Positions 37,745 to 51,400 of a stretch of 64,000 nucleotides of DNA are shown piece by piece; within the stretch, counting starts at the first letter, position 1, and every line of letters starts with the position of its first letter. The translations under genes were made by a program, and so were the position numbers. The DNA is from Megalonaias nervosa (Eukaryota; Mollusca; Bivalvia; Unionida; Unionidae). The notes below the pieces were generated by a model. The model saw only the letters and a list, made by a program, of their open reading frames with translations. It was not told where the DNA came from and searched no databases. The DNA is taken from NCBI GenBank assembly GCA_016617855.1, contig JAECUM010009279.1:1-64000 (forward strand), read 5' to 3'.

Positions 37745-40700
37745 CTGTTTCTTTTGTAAATAAGTTACCCAATCAGAATACCTTAGGAGAACTATTACTA
37801 CCTTGCAAATCCAGTCCTCCCAGATACTACTTTTAGCTAAAGCGAGCTAAATGTCTGCCGATCTATATGTTGGTCGGACAGAGTGTAAGAACCCTTCAGA
37901 TACTATTTCCGCTCGTGCCAAGAAGCACGCTCTCGTCACAAGAGACCTCGCAAAAGACAGAATATACGTGGAAGATATACCATTACAAGTTGGAGGAGTT
38001 TTTCACTTCTAAAGAAACTGTGCTTTATCTCTATTTCCAATTTTTCTCTTCCTAACCGGACAAAGTTCTGCCTTTACAATTTGCTAACACTTTGTCTTCG
38101 TCACATGTTTAGGTACTTGCACGGGGAGCCTAAGTGCTATAATTATGTGTACGTGCAAGTCTCTAGCGCTTATAAAACTACTAATATATGTGTAATTCCA
38201 TTACGAACCGGTACATATTGGCGAGTTTTTATTCCAAGGTATTAGTAGCGTCCAGGGCGCCAACTTCAGTATTTTTTGCTTGTACAGGCGGCCCTTGGGC
38301 CTTTTTCCCTACATTTAATTGCCTCATAATATATATTGTCGCACCTACCTTATACATATCCATAACGGTGCCGCAGTTCCTTTTTATGTGAAGGTTTTTT
38401 GTATTTAATGTTTGTGTGAATGCCATCCATGAGGAAGACTTGACCATCAGTGTGGACTTATACGGCGCATACCTTTAAATCCCTATTCACAACCCTTCAT
38501 ATGGACGTTCCTGCTATTCGCCTACAACATCGTATACCAATTTCAGGGTACTCTCATTGGGGCTCAACATCAGCCCTGGTCTTCATTTGTCTGATTAATG
38601 GAGTAATGGCGCATCTCCGGACCATTTCTATGGCGGCAACATCAAGTTACCTGGGCGACATCCTGCAGAAACATCAGTGAGTCAGATCTAACAAGACATG
38701 ATAACCTTTGTTACCAATCTGGACTTCTCGTCAACAAAGAAAACTCCGACCTAGTACCATCTTTGTTCACATAGGTATATAGTTCAATACATAGGCAGCA
38801 TATTTCGTCTCCCTCAGGATTGGGCATTGAAATGCGAACCACGCTAGCAATTTAACTTTCGAGGAATTCTGCCCGCACTAGAATTCCTTCGTCTACTAGG
38901 CTTGCTCAACGCGGCAGCGGACCTCATGGTCCTAGGTCGCCTTTCTATGCGCCCATTGCAAATGATTCTTCTGCCCGAATGGAGACCTAAAGTTTGCCCA
39001 CTGGACTGCCATAACTGAGGCACCATTTGCGGAATTGGGGCAACCTAACTTGGCTCACAGCGGACTCAAAGCCTATGCAGGCGACGCTCTATCAATAGTT
39101 TGGAAACGGCCTGGATGCATACGCCTACCCTCCAACACCTCTAATTCCGAAACTGATACAGAACGCAAGGGAATCAGAGTGTCGTCTTATCCTCCTTATC
39201 CTCATTGCACCACTCGGATGGAAGAAGTCGTGGATCAATGACCTCATTAGTCTTGCAACAAGAATTCCTCGAAGAATTAGCATTTCCCCTCATCTACTCA
39301 AACAACCTCGACGGCAGTTTTTTCATTCCTACTCAGAGCTACGGAACCTACACATCTGGAGCATATTAAATAGGCCCTCAGAATAAAAAACATTCGCACA
39401 ACCAGTCGGGGAGAGAACCACTCTAGCAGGAAGGTCCTCCACTCTGAAAGCATATGAAGGCACATGGTACGTTTTCAACACGGAGTGTTGCACAAACGAA
39501 CACATCATACCTCTCCAGGCATCTATATCATAAATAGCCAATTCCCTCTGACTCTTCGAAGAAAGTTCGCTCTGTGTATGATAAAAGGTTACAGCTCCAT
39601 GATCACTGACACCTTTTATCATCACGGAAGAGAGGATATCGGACAAAACAAGAACTTATCCGAACTACTCGCCAGCTTTGAGTATACACGGCCGAAATCC
39701 CAATGCCCAAGTGAAACCTATCTTGAGCATTAACTTAGCTGAACAAGACACCTTTTAAACCGCTTTCAGTGGCATCTCTGGCGCATCTTTGCTACAAGAC
39801 CTGCTTCACGTTAGCAACTACAGGCAAAAATTAGCAAAATACATACCCTATCAACAGACGCAAGTTACATGCAGTTCCGACAAGACGGGTCAGTCTTATT
39901 CATATCGGCATCCTCTTTCAGTTGCCAAGAACCGCCTTCCTTCCACGAGTAACCAGACTTTCGTCATTAATCCTCTGTCTTGTCTGACACATTAGCTGAA
40001 GGCCACCTACAAGACTCATTTCTGGCTTTGAAGTGGTACCTTAATAAAACAGAGCTATTGCGTCATGCCTCTTTCTACCTCACAAGATAGGACGGGAGGA
40101 TATATCAACACAGACTATCTCGTCCTCAATAAGCTTATTACGCATTTTGGCTCACGAGGTTAGAGCAGTTGCTATCAGCCTAGCATTAGACCGGAACTGT
40201 TCGCTAACCGACATCATTCAGGCTGTTGGATGGAGATCGGAGTCCACATTCTTTTGGTTTATTTCCGAGATATGTCATCCCAGGGGACCCAGTTCGATCT
40301 GGTAGGACCTATATCCGCTGCTTAACAGGTCACTGTTCCAGGCCGAGCGACAGCTTCTTAAGAGGCGGTTTCACGACTTCCGCTGGATTTTGAGGCGAGG
40401 TGGCAATTGTTTCCCTATTGAAGCCCGCACCCGGACAGATGGAGTTTCTTCTAGACGGGTTACCTAGAAGCTGTCTCACATACATTACAGTACCGGAGAT
40501 GGTATCTCCGGTGAAAGGGGATGTACCTCTCTCCACCTCTTACCTATGCTCCTAAGGTATTATGATTAGGTAACATCTGTAAAGAAGAAACCAATTTTTC
40601 CTGGTAAAATGTTTCTTCAAGAATACTGACCCAATCATGATACACATACACGCTCCCGGCCTCCCCGCAGTTACATCCATAGATAGCATGCCTTCCGCTC

Positions 40701-40900
40701 CAGTAGTAACTGGAGTGTTCTTAGACTTTGCCGCCAAGTCTTATACCTTACAAGAGATTACTCTGTCCGACCGCCACATAGGTCAGCAGACAACCTTTAC
40801 CCCCTTTAGCTAGAAGTAGTATCTGGGAGGGAGGGATTTGCGAGGTAGTAGTTGTTTTTCTAAGGTATTATGATTGGGTAAGTAATCTAACAGAAATATG
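37745..40900 (+). mobile_element. DIRS-type retroelement, copy 2 (shortened, decayed)
   Basis: Same family and orientation as 5715-10190. The left terminus (AATACCTTAGGAGAACTATT, 37776) and right terminus (GGTAGTAGTTGTTTTTCTAAGG with ATTATGATTGGGTAAG at 40835-40883, with some divergence) are inverted repeats, and 40550-40660 is an internal region complementary to them. The gag region is mostly missing; RT and RNase H remnants run from about 38430 to 39100 (ISVDLY, then KLPGRHP/YLGDIL). The tyrosine recombinase is better kept than in copy 1: STLKAYEGTW near 39440, then about 40140-40270 with HEVRAVAISLALDRNCSLTD and SESTFFWFYFRD, which include the HxxR pair and the likely active tyrosine. Many stops. 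Confidence 0.85.
40130..40280 (+). pseudogene. Tyrosine recombinase catalytic end, DIRS copy 2
   Basis: The plus-strand stretch contains HEVRAVAISLAL, DIIQAVGWRSESTFFWFYF: the HxxR box and the terminal tyrosine of DIRS recombinases. Upstream parts of the domain are interrupted by stops. Confidence 0.8.
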
Positions 40901-41639
40901 TTTTACTAGGAAAAATTGGTTTCTTGGGAAACTGATATATTCTGTCCTGGAAATATAGCAAGTGTTGCTATTAGTAGTGCAAGGATATGCTACAGGAAAA
41001 TTTGCTTGTGGAATAACTTGTGAACGGATAAATGATTCCGTCTGATTGCATGCACATCTTTGATTCAACGGGGGCACAATGGGGATGTTTAACAAAGTTA
41101 GAAGAAAGCAGGTTTGACACAACACATTTCAGGTTGTTATTAATGTTTCGGTAGTTGTTGAGAGAGTTAGGATTTTTGTAGCCAGTCTTGTGTATAGCCT
41201 ATGTGTCTGGAACATTGTTTTCTATTATTTTCTGACATAGATATTTTCGCACGCTCCAGTGTATAATGCGTTTAGAATCCAAATCTATCAAGGTTGCTTT
41301 TATATCCATCTTTTTCATTGGTGAGTTTTAAGCTTTCTTGCCCCAGCTGGTGCAAGTAAAACCCATTACTCACTTGGCACAGGTACTTGCACGTGAGTTA
41401 CAGGGGCAAGGTAAAATGGTTGGTCAGATCACAAAAGTCACTTTAACGTTTGTTCATATAACATTTGTAGATAGTTACAGGACATCTGTCTGGAAATAAA
41501 ATGTTAGCGTACATCCTTGGTTTTTCATTTATTGTCTTTCTTACGTCATCCCCTGTCCTCGTCTTCGTTTGTCTCTCGTTAAACTCTAAATATTTTAGTA
41601 TAAGTTTTAGAATCCTCAGTGAAAAATATATGCAACATC
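40901..41639. other. Intron, no gene seen
   Basis: No coding or repeat signal that I can support. Confidence 0.5.
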
Positions 41640-42490
41640 AATAAGACCTCTATCATGTCTTCATTGACTTCAAGAAGGCTTTCGACAAGGTATGGCATGG
41701 AGCCTTGTGGGTCACCAGGCGGATGTACAACATAAACGCAAAACTAATTAGTACCATAGAAAACCTGTATGACAAGGTGACTAGCGCAGTTCTCGTCAAT
41801 GGCAATATAGGAGATCGGTTCAGAAGCACAGTTGGAGTCTGACTGGATTGCCTCCTCTCAAACATTCTCTTCAACATCTATCTGGAAAGAATCATGTCCA
41901 ACCATGACCATGAGGGCAGTGTCAGTGTTGGAGACAGAACAATCAACAAACTGCTCTTCGCTGTTGATATCTGTGGTTTTTGCAGGAGATGAACAAGAAC
42001 TGAAAACCTTTTGAACCTTCTCAGCGAAGAATCACTAAGGTATGGGATGGAGATCAGCGCTGAAGAAACCCCAAGCTAATGACAAACAATTCGAGTGGCA
42101 TCCAAAAGGAAATAAGAGTGAATGGGCAGAAACTGGAAAAGCTTCAACTGCTTAGGTGTAATCGCCTCTGATGAAGGTCGAAAACATGAGATTCTTTCCA
42201 GGATTGCGCAGACAACAACTGCTTTGACTAGACTGAAGCCTTTCTGGTAGGGCAACAACATTACGCTTGGTTCAAGATCAAGCTTATGCACTGTCTCGTC
42301 ATCTCCATATTCCTGTATGCACGTGAGACATGGACTCTGACAGCTGAAATAGAGAGAAGAATGCATGCCTTAGAGATGAGTTGTTATCGAAGGATCCTGA
42401 AAATCTCATACTTTGACCACATCTCTAATGAGGAGTTGCGCATTAGAATCCAATGTACAACTGGACCATATGATGAGCTGCTAACTACTG
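41640..42490 (+). pseudogene. LINE reverse transcriptase relic
   Basis: Plus-strand, stop-riddled remnant of a non-LTR RT: HVFIDFKKAFDKVWHGALW (RT motif A region with the catalytic D), LVNGNIGDRFRSTVGV followed by a decayed QGCLLSP block, LFNIYLERIM, a damaged catalytic box near 41955 (FAVDI where FADDI is expected), then GMEISAEE, NCLGVIASDEGRKHEILSRI and the C-terminal thumb (ARETWTLTAEIERRMHALEM). At least five stops or shifts. Confidence 0.88.
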
Positions 42491-43700
42491 TCGATTGTTG
42501 GCTGTGAAACCTTGTCCATGTAATAGTTATCACCTGTCATTGTGCATATTCACAAATCATTGTGCTCTAACAAATTTTGTGAAATATATTCTTCTAAATT
42601 TACACTTCCTCATAAGTGTTAGCGATACAGTGCTTGGTACGTACATTCATTGTGTTAAGATTTGCATAGTAACCAATCAATATGCTTCCATGATGTTTCT
42701 AAGAATTATTTTCCATTCTGATCTGAAACTGTACGCAAATCGCCTCTTGTTTGTATTCAATGGAGACAGTATTGTTGACACATCTTCATCACGGGATGTG
42801 TTTATTTCAGAAAATTGCTAACCATTTCTCATTTTTTAGCATCAGCGTCATCCCAGGAACAAGATAATGTTAAATAATTATTTGTTCATTGCAAGCGATG
42901 TCTAACTTTGAATTTATTTTATAGTTCTTTTAACTTTTAAAAGAGCAATGTTTAAATACCGCTGTTTTTGTTTTGAATAAGCATACGACGGAATGGCGGG
43001 AAAGCATTAATTGCTTGGATTTTCTAAGTTACATTTCTTATGATTCGCTAATGACTATGAATTCAGTTACCTGACTATGGATAAGATTTGACTTTTAAAA
43101 ATGTTGTTGTTTTGTTTTGTTTGGGTTTTTTTTTTTTGCAATCGAGAGAATTTCAATCTTATACATGAAATTATGAATAGGTTGCGTACGTTTTACTTTC
43201 TCGCAAAGTACACATCACTTTATTATTACAGGATAGGAAAGACGCCCCCAAAAGACCCAAAGCACCTTTAAGACAAGTTTTCAGTCAAGATTACAGTCTT
43301 TGAGGAGGTTATATTACCTACGGAGAGGGTGTTAACAACAAACGCTGGAAATCGACAGGGATAATCAGCTAACCCAAGACCGTTGATTCTCGAGAGACGT
43401 TTTCGAAAATGACTTCCATTTAATGAAATTTGAAACATAAAGCTTAATTAAAAGTAACACTACAGTGAAACCTGAATTGAAGCGAACTTTTGTATTTAAG
43501 ATGCGTTTGCAATATATACACATAGTAATTCCCACTGAAAACCCATGTACATATACTATTATCTTACTCTGAGGAACAGCTGTCTAGCAGACTGGCTTAA
43601 GTTATTATTTGTACGTGATTTTGGATTTCTCATGTATAAAGAACAATATATATTTCCCCAAAACACCCGATAACGTTGAAGAACGTTTGTCATCTGGCAC
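42491..43700. other. Intron, no gene seen
   Basis: AT-rich unique sequence; a 108-codon frame at 42495-42821 has no recognisable domain. Confidence 0.5.

Positions 43701-43706
<6 letters not shown>

Positions 43707-43762
<56 letters not shown>
43707..43762. repeat. (TA)n microsatellite
   Basis: About 28 TA units. Confidence 0.97.
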
Positions 43763-43764
<2 letters not shown>

Positions 43765-44556
43765 CACTGTCTGATAAACTTGATATCTAGTGATCAAGTG
43801 CAACTGGAAAAACTGTTGTGTACGATATTCGGGCCAAATCCAATTTAAGTTAAAATTTCGGATTTAAAAAAAAAGGTCACATCTGAAGTTATTTACTAGC
43901 GTATGTTAATGTGTCAACTAACTTCCTTTGTATGACTGCAAATCATCCTAAGAGTTTTCGGGGAGTAGTTGTTTTCTGCTTGAAGTTTACGTAATTTCTC
44001 ATTTCCACTACACATTTTCTTATTTGGTGAGTGACTTTGTTTTATGTTTCTTGCCCTTACTGATAAATATCTTCACCAAGTGTTGGCACCCCACTCAAAA
44101 CTACCATGCCTGTTATATCAGTAGTGTAGGTTGTAAATTGTAGGCTTCAGTGTTAGCACATATTATTTTATCAAAAGTCTGCTAGGGTGTCAGCTATAGT
44201 GTAAGCTTATCAATCGCACATCAGTTACAGATTTTAGATTATAATTTTTACACTTTCACAGTAATTAATACATACTTAGCAAATTCATCTACTATAAGAC
44301 ACTGACCATTTAACTTGGGTGGGGGCCGATTTTATTTTAAGGAGAGATATGTTATTTTATTTATCTCAAGAGAATTAATTTTTCAGATAAGATAATGACA
44401 TGATATGATAATATTTTGCTGAAAATTAGAGCAAGATTTTTTCTGGCTATTGACAGACAGAAATTTATTTAAACAATGTCATACCTGTGCTCCAGAGCAT
44501 TGTAGTGTTGGCTCGTAACAGAAATAAGGGGGTATAGCGGTATATCGCGATACAAA

Positions 44557-44560
<4 letters not shown>
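43763..44560. other. Intron, no gene seen
   Basis: No feature recognised. Confidence 0.5.

Positions 44561-44613
<53 letters not shown>
44560..44613. repeat. (CT)n(TA)n compound microsatellite
   Basis: A CT run to about 44590 followed by a TA run to about 44613. Confidence 0.95.
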
Positions 44614-44614
<1 letters not shown>

Positions 44615-44979
44615 CGTTTTATTTTACCCATGGTGTACTGCAGTATATGCAAAATTCCTTATTAAAAATATTAAATATATATCTGCAGAATATACAAATT
44701 TCAGATAACCTTTCATATAAAGAGTACATATTAATAAATGACAGTTTTGTATGTTCCTTGGTGATGCTTTATAACTATATTTCATTGTACTCATTAGGAA
44801 GTTTCTAGTATTAAATCAATGACTTATGTATGTATGTAAATTCATTTTATCAGTGGTGACTTATAAATAGTGTTTAGTTCTCATATTTCTTCTGCTTCTT
44901 GTTAAAGTGACTTAATTATTTTTAAACGCCCGTCATAAAGCAGAGAGTATTACGTTGCGATGTTGACCGTCCGTTCATC

Positions 44980-45475
44980 CATCTGTTACCAATTTCCTTT
45001 TCCGACAATAACTCTATCATTACTAAACTTTATGGATGGTTTGTGTTGCGGTAAAGGAAAACCCTGACGACCTTGGTTAAAAAGCCAGAGGTCAAGATTA
45101 CTATGGCGATAAGAAGAATTGTCTCATCATAATAATTCGAGTTCTCTACCATCTGTATTTACCAAAGTTTAAGAATGGCTTGCACTTACTGTATGAAAGA
45201 ATCCTATTGATTGGGAGTGAAAAAGTGAAAGGTAAGAGTCACTGTGACTGAAAGAAGAACAATTATTTGCACACAATAACTAGAGTTTTGCACCATCTAT
45301 AGTTACGAAACTCTGCGGATTATTTGCATTTGGGCTAAAATATACCCGTCTAAGTTTGAGGTAAAATGGTCCAAGATCACTATGACTGAAGGAAAAAAAA
45401 TGTATGTTGCACAATGGCTCGAGTTCTCTAACATCTACAATTACCAAACATCGTGGATGACCGCACTTGCAGTAA
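44980..45475. repeat. Degenerate tandem repeat, period about 130 bp
   Basis: Four diverged units share an AATAACTxxAGTTCTxxACCATCTxxAxTTACxAAA-type phrase at about 45005, 45138, 45279 and 45415. A second shared phrase is GGTCAAGATTACTATGGCG, seen as GTCACTGTGACTGAAAG and GATCACTATGACTGAAG. Non-coding. Confidence 0.6.
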
Positions 45476-48400
45476 TAAAAAAAAGGGGGGGGGGGCAGAC
45501 GGAAGGTTGCCCCGGGTGCCAGAGGTCTTGGGCGCCAAAACTATGGACGCCAGAGGTCCTGAGGAGCCAAAAAACCATTTTGGACATTCACCGTCATGTC
45601 TTATTAATATTTCCTGACCTTTTTTACAGTAATTTTTATATAACCAAGAACATAGTGTACATATTTTTCATAGTATTGTAATAGCCTGTATTGAATATGT
45701 ATACTTGGAAGTGGAAAGTACTTTTATTAGCTAATGCAATTTTAAATTTGAGGGTCAATCTCTATCAACTTTCATTTTACTTGGCTTTTATTTTATCTTC
45801 TGTAAGATTTATCTGAATTTTTGTGTTATGTCATATATTTTAGCATGAGTCTCACAGATGAAACTTTATTTAATATTTATTTCAACAATTGTGCGTTTTA
45901 TTACTACATAAGCACATAATCTTTACAAGTCCGATACAGCGTTTAATGCGGATGTTCAATTTGTATTTCCATATCACACATCGATTCTGAAGCTATTTGT
46001 AGTAAAAGCCATTCAGAACATGTAGGCCTTCAGTACAGACTATATCAGTAATGGGTATAAGTTTTTGGAATTTGATTATACGTACCTTTAAATGGCAATT
46101 ATTCGCTTTAGTTGGATCCTTGTACATCCATATTTTCCTATGAAAGGTCATTATATATGCCCCGAGAAACACACACGCAAAAATTAATGTTAAAGTACAT
46201 GGACATGTTTGGACGAGGTCAACCTTAAGGTGTGATCCAGTACAAACTGGATTGAATTTCGCTCACTGTGGTGTCAAAATTTAAACAATCCGTACTACCC
46301 TGTTATTTGTTATGATAGACCCGACGTCCTCTTCTCTTCACACAGTTTAGTACCTGGTCACCATTTAAAAGTCCATAGCTATCAATAATTTTCGCCCGGA
46401 AGTTTACTTTTATGATATTTAAGTGCAGAACATTCAACATTCATGATTCTATTGAATTTGGTTAAACTATATTAGCGTTAAGGTTTAAAACAAGAGTGAA
46501 TGTTCAGTTTAATTTTAGTAATTGCACCTGCCTGACCACGGTGACATATACAGATATTATGAAAATATGAGAGAGTGACATGTGTTACGTGCAGTTGTTT
46601 GCATTTGCAACATGCACTGTGGAGAGAATGTTGGCATACCTCTATTTTACTTTTATGTACTGTGACTGAAATTTCTTGGAATATTGTACTTGTGGAAATT
46701 GTAAATGATCTAAGCTCATAGCTAACCAAAAGTACTGCTTCCATGTGCACGAAATCAACCTGAATAAATCTAAAGTGCGCTATTTTTAGGGGTTGTTAAA
46801 ATTCGGGAAACAAATTAACCAGATTTGATAATACCAGCTTCTGAAAGTGCAATGAATGAATTAGCAGATATGGGAAATGCCAAAAAAAGTTATTGGCTCT
46901 GTTGTTTTTTTTAACAATTTGCCTCTGAAGTTCAGGATATGAAAATGACCAAGCAGAGCCAGCAGTTTTTTTATAAGTGCATATCTCAAGTAAGGACAAG
47001 CTCATACTCTATAACCCATATTACAAGCATCAATCATACACCAAAATAAAGGGAATTAAAAGTTCTTTTAACAAGTACCGAAGATATACAAGGTCATTTT
47101 TAAATAGCCAGTAAAATCCGTGAGGAATACCGGGGAAATTCTTTTTCTTTACAAGTCTAACCTGATGCAAAATACGAAACTGTAGATGCGTTTTGCTGCC
47201 AGTGGCAGATACATATTTTTAGATGCACCGAGTCAGACTTCCATTAATCTCCAGGTGCTGTGCTTATGATTCCAGGTCGGACAAGAAACTAGCTAATATG
47301 GTAGTACCTGTTTATAAACTAGAGGAATAGTTTGCAGACAAATCTGTCCGCAACATATCGGTATACATTTTAGACACTGACCGATATTTCTCGCGTCTCT
47401 TGAGTTACTGTCGGTTGAAGGATTCTTTTGGCAATACGTACATAATATTTCGGTATCAGATTCTATGTTCGACGACTTGTAAATCCATGTGGAATAACAC
47501 AACCCATAACCCTATGTCCTGTGGCCATTTTTGAATTTCGTGCTACATGTGGCTGTTACTAAATACTGGTAAGTGTCTAAACTAAACGCATCAAAATTGC
47601 ACATTTTAATGAATAGGTGACATCAGATCCACAAATCGTCCATCATTATCAACGCAGATCTGGGGAGTCTAATTTATCATCCTAACCTATGCACTGTCGA
47701 ACTCGCTTTTAAAAGTTATTAACTTTTGTTTATATACACACTAACATTCAGAACATAAAAAATTAATAAGATGTTGAGTAGGGTTATAACATAACACTTC
47801 TGTGTTAATATTGGTAAATCTCTACAAATGGTTCTGGAGTTTTAATGAAAATGGCAATAATTTCCGAGCTATCGAATTGATAGTTATTTATATGGTATCA
47901 TCCGTTTAAATCATTTGAAATCATTTTCTGTCATATTTTGGGTAAATTATTGTTATCTTAACATGATGGAGAACTTGATTCCATTAAATATGTAAGCTTT
48001 GCCTTTCGAACAAATACCATAATTATTATCGGTGTATGATCAATAGTATGTGCAAGATAAATCTTATGATGATTCCTCGAAATTATTTGAGAATTACTTT
48101 TTTCCGAGCGTGTTTAAGTGTACTTATTTCTGGAAGCGCCTCTGACAAAAAACGTCACGTGGCGTAGGAGAGAAATATGCCAGCTAGGCCAAGGTATAGA
48201 AATGAATGGTTTATAACGTATTCGTACTTTTGAAATAAACAACCCCACCCCCACCCCCAACCCCCAACTTTAAACAGGAAATAGTATTTTTCGTTATTTT
48301 ATATTCAGTTTCTGCACTTATATGTATTGCTTGCTTGCTCCATGTCATATAAATACATGAATCAATAGACAGATAGATGGAAAGGGGGTGTTATAAATAG

Positions 48401-48899
48401 AGAAAGGTGAATAGATACACGTTTTCTTAACAATAGATTTAATGTCTTTTGATGTAGAATATGTTTTTTCTTATGCATCTTGAATTAAACTATATTAGGA
48501 TTAAAAATCTTCTCTTGATTTTGTTCAGTGGAGTGAGATTTTATTCATATATGATTTCTTGTATGTGTTTCCGTATACGTATCTTTTCAGTACATAGAAA
48601 ATATATGGTCTTCATGTATGATGATTACAGAATTTATGTTCAAGAGAGAAAAAGATAACAGTCTATACAATTTAATCAGCATATTCTTTAAGTAATATTT
48701 GTAGAAATGCATGGATAACATGTATGGAGTGCTGCTTAGCTAATATTATTCAGACAGACAGAGTTATTAATCATTTTAATTGTAAAATTTAATATAGAAT
48801 AAATCATAAATAAAAAGAATTAAAATGTAATAGGTACAAATAGAAACTCCTGGAAAAAAATCATATTAATAACAAAGAAAAACTTTTTCACATATTTTT
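45476..48899. other. Intron, no gene seen
   Basis: 3.4 kb of AT-rich unique-looking sequence, with a G-run at about 45484-45495 and a C-rich stretch at 48241-48270. No convincing exon, RNA gene or mobile element. Confidence 0.5.
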
Positions 48900-49097
48900 T
48901 TACAGTGAACACATCCCCCTTCTGATGAAACAAACATCAGAATAGTACATAAGATTCAACCAATGCTGATATGTATCACACTGTGCTCAGATTACAAATG
49001 CAAATGAAACGCTATGCCGAACTGCATCAGGAGTAAACTTTCTGCAGACACAACACTTCTTTTTCTCTAGCAAATTTCGACATCAGTGTCTGTGTCT
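48900..49097 (-). pseudogene. pogo/Tigger-like transposase, C-terminal piece (split by LTR element)
   Basis: On the minus strand, reading away from the LTR, the text gives KKKCCVCRKFTPDAVRHSVS and then QCDTYQHWLNLMYYSDVC, the cysteine/histidine-rich C-terminal motif of Jerky/Tigger-type transposases. It follows in the same frame as the segment on the far side of the LTR element (56096). One stop is visible within the motif. Confidence 0.7.
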
Positions 49098-50020
49098 TGT
49101 TACATGTAGGCTCGTACAAATGTAACAGAAGAAAAGAGTGAAGTCAACAAGCTTTGTATATTTTAACAAAATAATTTATTTCCCTAGAAAACAATGTAAA
49201 AATTGGAAAATAGGACTTACGGTTTGTGAATATAATCCAAAATTTAATCCTAAGAATTAAAAATACAAGTCCTAACACTAAATAGTTCTATTAGAATCCA
49301 GGTTTGAATCTCGACGACGTACCAAAATGGAAGGCGATGATGCCAGATATGGTCCATGTACGAATATCAACAATTCCCCAACTGAATCACAGTTTATGTT
49401 TCCGAATAATTCCAGAATAAATTTCCCCTGAATTTCTTTCTCCCAGAATTTATAAAACAGTACACTAGTTTGGTTTTCTAGAGAATAAATTATTAAATTC
49501 AAAACACAAATGAATTTCAAAAACAATCTGGTTTCAACAACAAAATAACCTATCTGGCCTTCTAAGTATCAAGAATACAACTGACTGACGAGTGCTCAGA
49601 AAGGGTTATATATTCACCCGAATTATCATCCCATTCTTGCGAGACAGACTACGAGATCTAACATTTGAAACACGCAATAAGATATTTGCCAAATTGCACA
49701 TAACCCTATCTAAGAACTAGACTATAACTCTAAAATAAATTTAAAAATAAAACATTGTTTATTCAGATTAACACGTAGGCCGAAAAGAACCTTGAAAACA
49801 GCCAATCGTATTAGTGTAGCGCTTACACTACTGTGGACCAAGGTAAACTAAAAAATATTACTAATGTAATATGTTTTACGTCTTAGATAAACAGAATTAC
49901 TGAAAAAGAATTTCAAATCCCTGCAATAATCATTACAATAAAATGTAATGAAACAAAAATAAAATAAAAAAAAGAATTTTAAAACTAACACACAAGCAAT
50001 TTAATTACATATACGTAACA
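49098..50020 (-). repeat. 3' LTR of the Gmr1-like element
   Basis: 923 bp, TGTTACATGTAGG to ATACGTAACA as written on plus. Highly similar to the 5' LTR; small differences include a roughly 15-bp insertion near 49530. Confidence 0.95.
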
Positions 50021-50160
50021 CTTCCCCCATAAAGAAAAAGAAAGATTTATATAATAAAGCTTTCTTTTTACCATATGTAAATTATACATGAGGTAAAATA
50101 AAATTACATAAGAAAACTCTTATGAATTATACAAAGTGTACATGAAATAATAGTTCTATA

Positions 50161-51400
50161 CATGGGAAAGTGCATCTGCAATCAAATTGTCTTTTCCTTT
50201 GATGTGCCTGATGTTGAGATTATACTCTTGCAAAAACAAACTCTACCTTAATAATCTTTGATTTTTATTTTTCATCTTGTCGATGAAAGTAAGGGGGTTG
50301 TGATCACTATACACAACAACCAGAGAAGGAGCTGAGCTAATGTAAACTTCAAAATGTTGTAATGCCAGTATTAAAGCCAAATATTCCTTCTCGATTGTTG
50401 AGTAATTTCTTTGGTGCTTATTTAATTTCTTAGAGAAATAGCACACTGGGTGATCAATACCATTGCTGTCTTCTTGAATCAATACTGGTCCAACCCCAAC
50501 ATCACTTGCATCCACAGACAATTTAAAAGACTGATTGAAATTTGGAGCTGTTAGAACCGGCGCACTTTTGAGTATGGCTTTTAACCTATTGAAAGCTTCC
50601 TGACATTTTTCGGTCCAGAGAAACTTGTTTCTCTTACTTAACAAATTTGTCAGAGGTTCAGCAATATTGGAAAAATTGAAACAAAACATTCGATAGTATC
50701 CGGCCATTCCCAAAAATCGCATTAATTGCTTTTTACTGACAGGCACAGGAAAATCAGAGATAGCCTTCACCTTAACATCAATAGGTTTAACTTGACCATG
50801 TCCCACAATATGTCCTAGAAAAGTTACACAAGCACGGCAGAACTCATTTTTAGATAAATTGATTGTCAAATTAGCATCAGTGAGTCTTTCAAAGAATTTC
50901 CGAATCGTGGCTAGATGTCCTTTCCAGGTGTCGATATAGACGATGATATCATCAATATAAGCATCACAATTATCTAGACCGGAAGTAATCATATTCATCA
51001 AGCGTTAAAACGTACTTGGAGAACCCTTCATCCCAAACAGCATTACTTTATATTGATAGAGTCCATCTGGAGTCACAAACGCCGAAATTTCTTTTGCTCT
51101 TTCCGTAAGTGGAATTTGTCAAAATCCTTTCAGAAGGTCAAATTTGGTGACGTACTTGGCATTTCCAATTTTATCAATACAATCATCGATCCTTGGTAAT
51201 GGAAATTAATCTGTTTTTGTCACGCTGTTCACCTTCCTATAATCAGTGCACATACGGAAAGTTTAATCCAGTTTCGGAACAAGTATGCATGGTGAACTCC
51301 AATCACTTTTACTGGGCTCTATGAAATCGTTCTCCAACAAATACTGAACTTCCTTTTTCAAGTATTCCTGTTTGAGAGGGTTCATCCTGTATGGGTGTTG
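50161..51400 (-). pseudogene. Reverse transcriptase and RNase H of the Gmr1-like element
   Basis: RT begins about 51400 (YRMNPLKQEYLKKEV, WSSPCILVPKLD). It is then hit by in-frame stops near 51263, 51206-51208, 51119-51121 and 51005-51007, with conserved text between them (CTDYRKVN, KFDLLKGF, MLFGMKGSPSTF). The catalytic box YIDDIIVYIDTW lies at about 50950. The open part 51001-50243 runs on through FLGHIVGHGQVKP, the thumb, and RNase H (LSVDASDVGVGPVLIQ). A further stop at 50243 precedes the terminal HIKGKDNLIADALSHV (to about 50161). Confidence 0.92.

Noticed and set aside
42495..42821. 108-codon plus-strand ORF
   Set aside because: No recognisable domain, downstream of a dead LINE, with atypical hydrophobic composition.
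45382..45681. 99-codon plus-strand ORF
   Set aside because: Starts in a degenerate tandem repeat and crosses a G-run; no domain.
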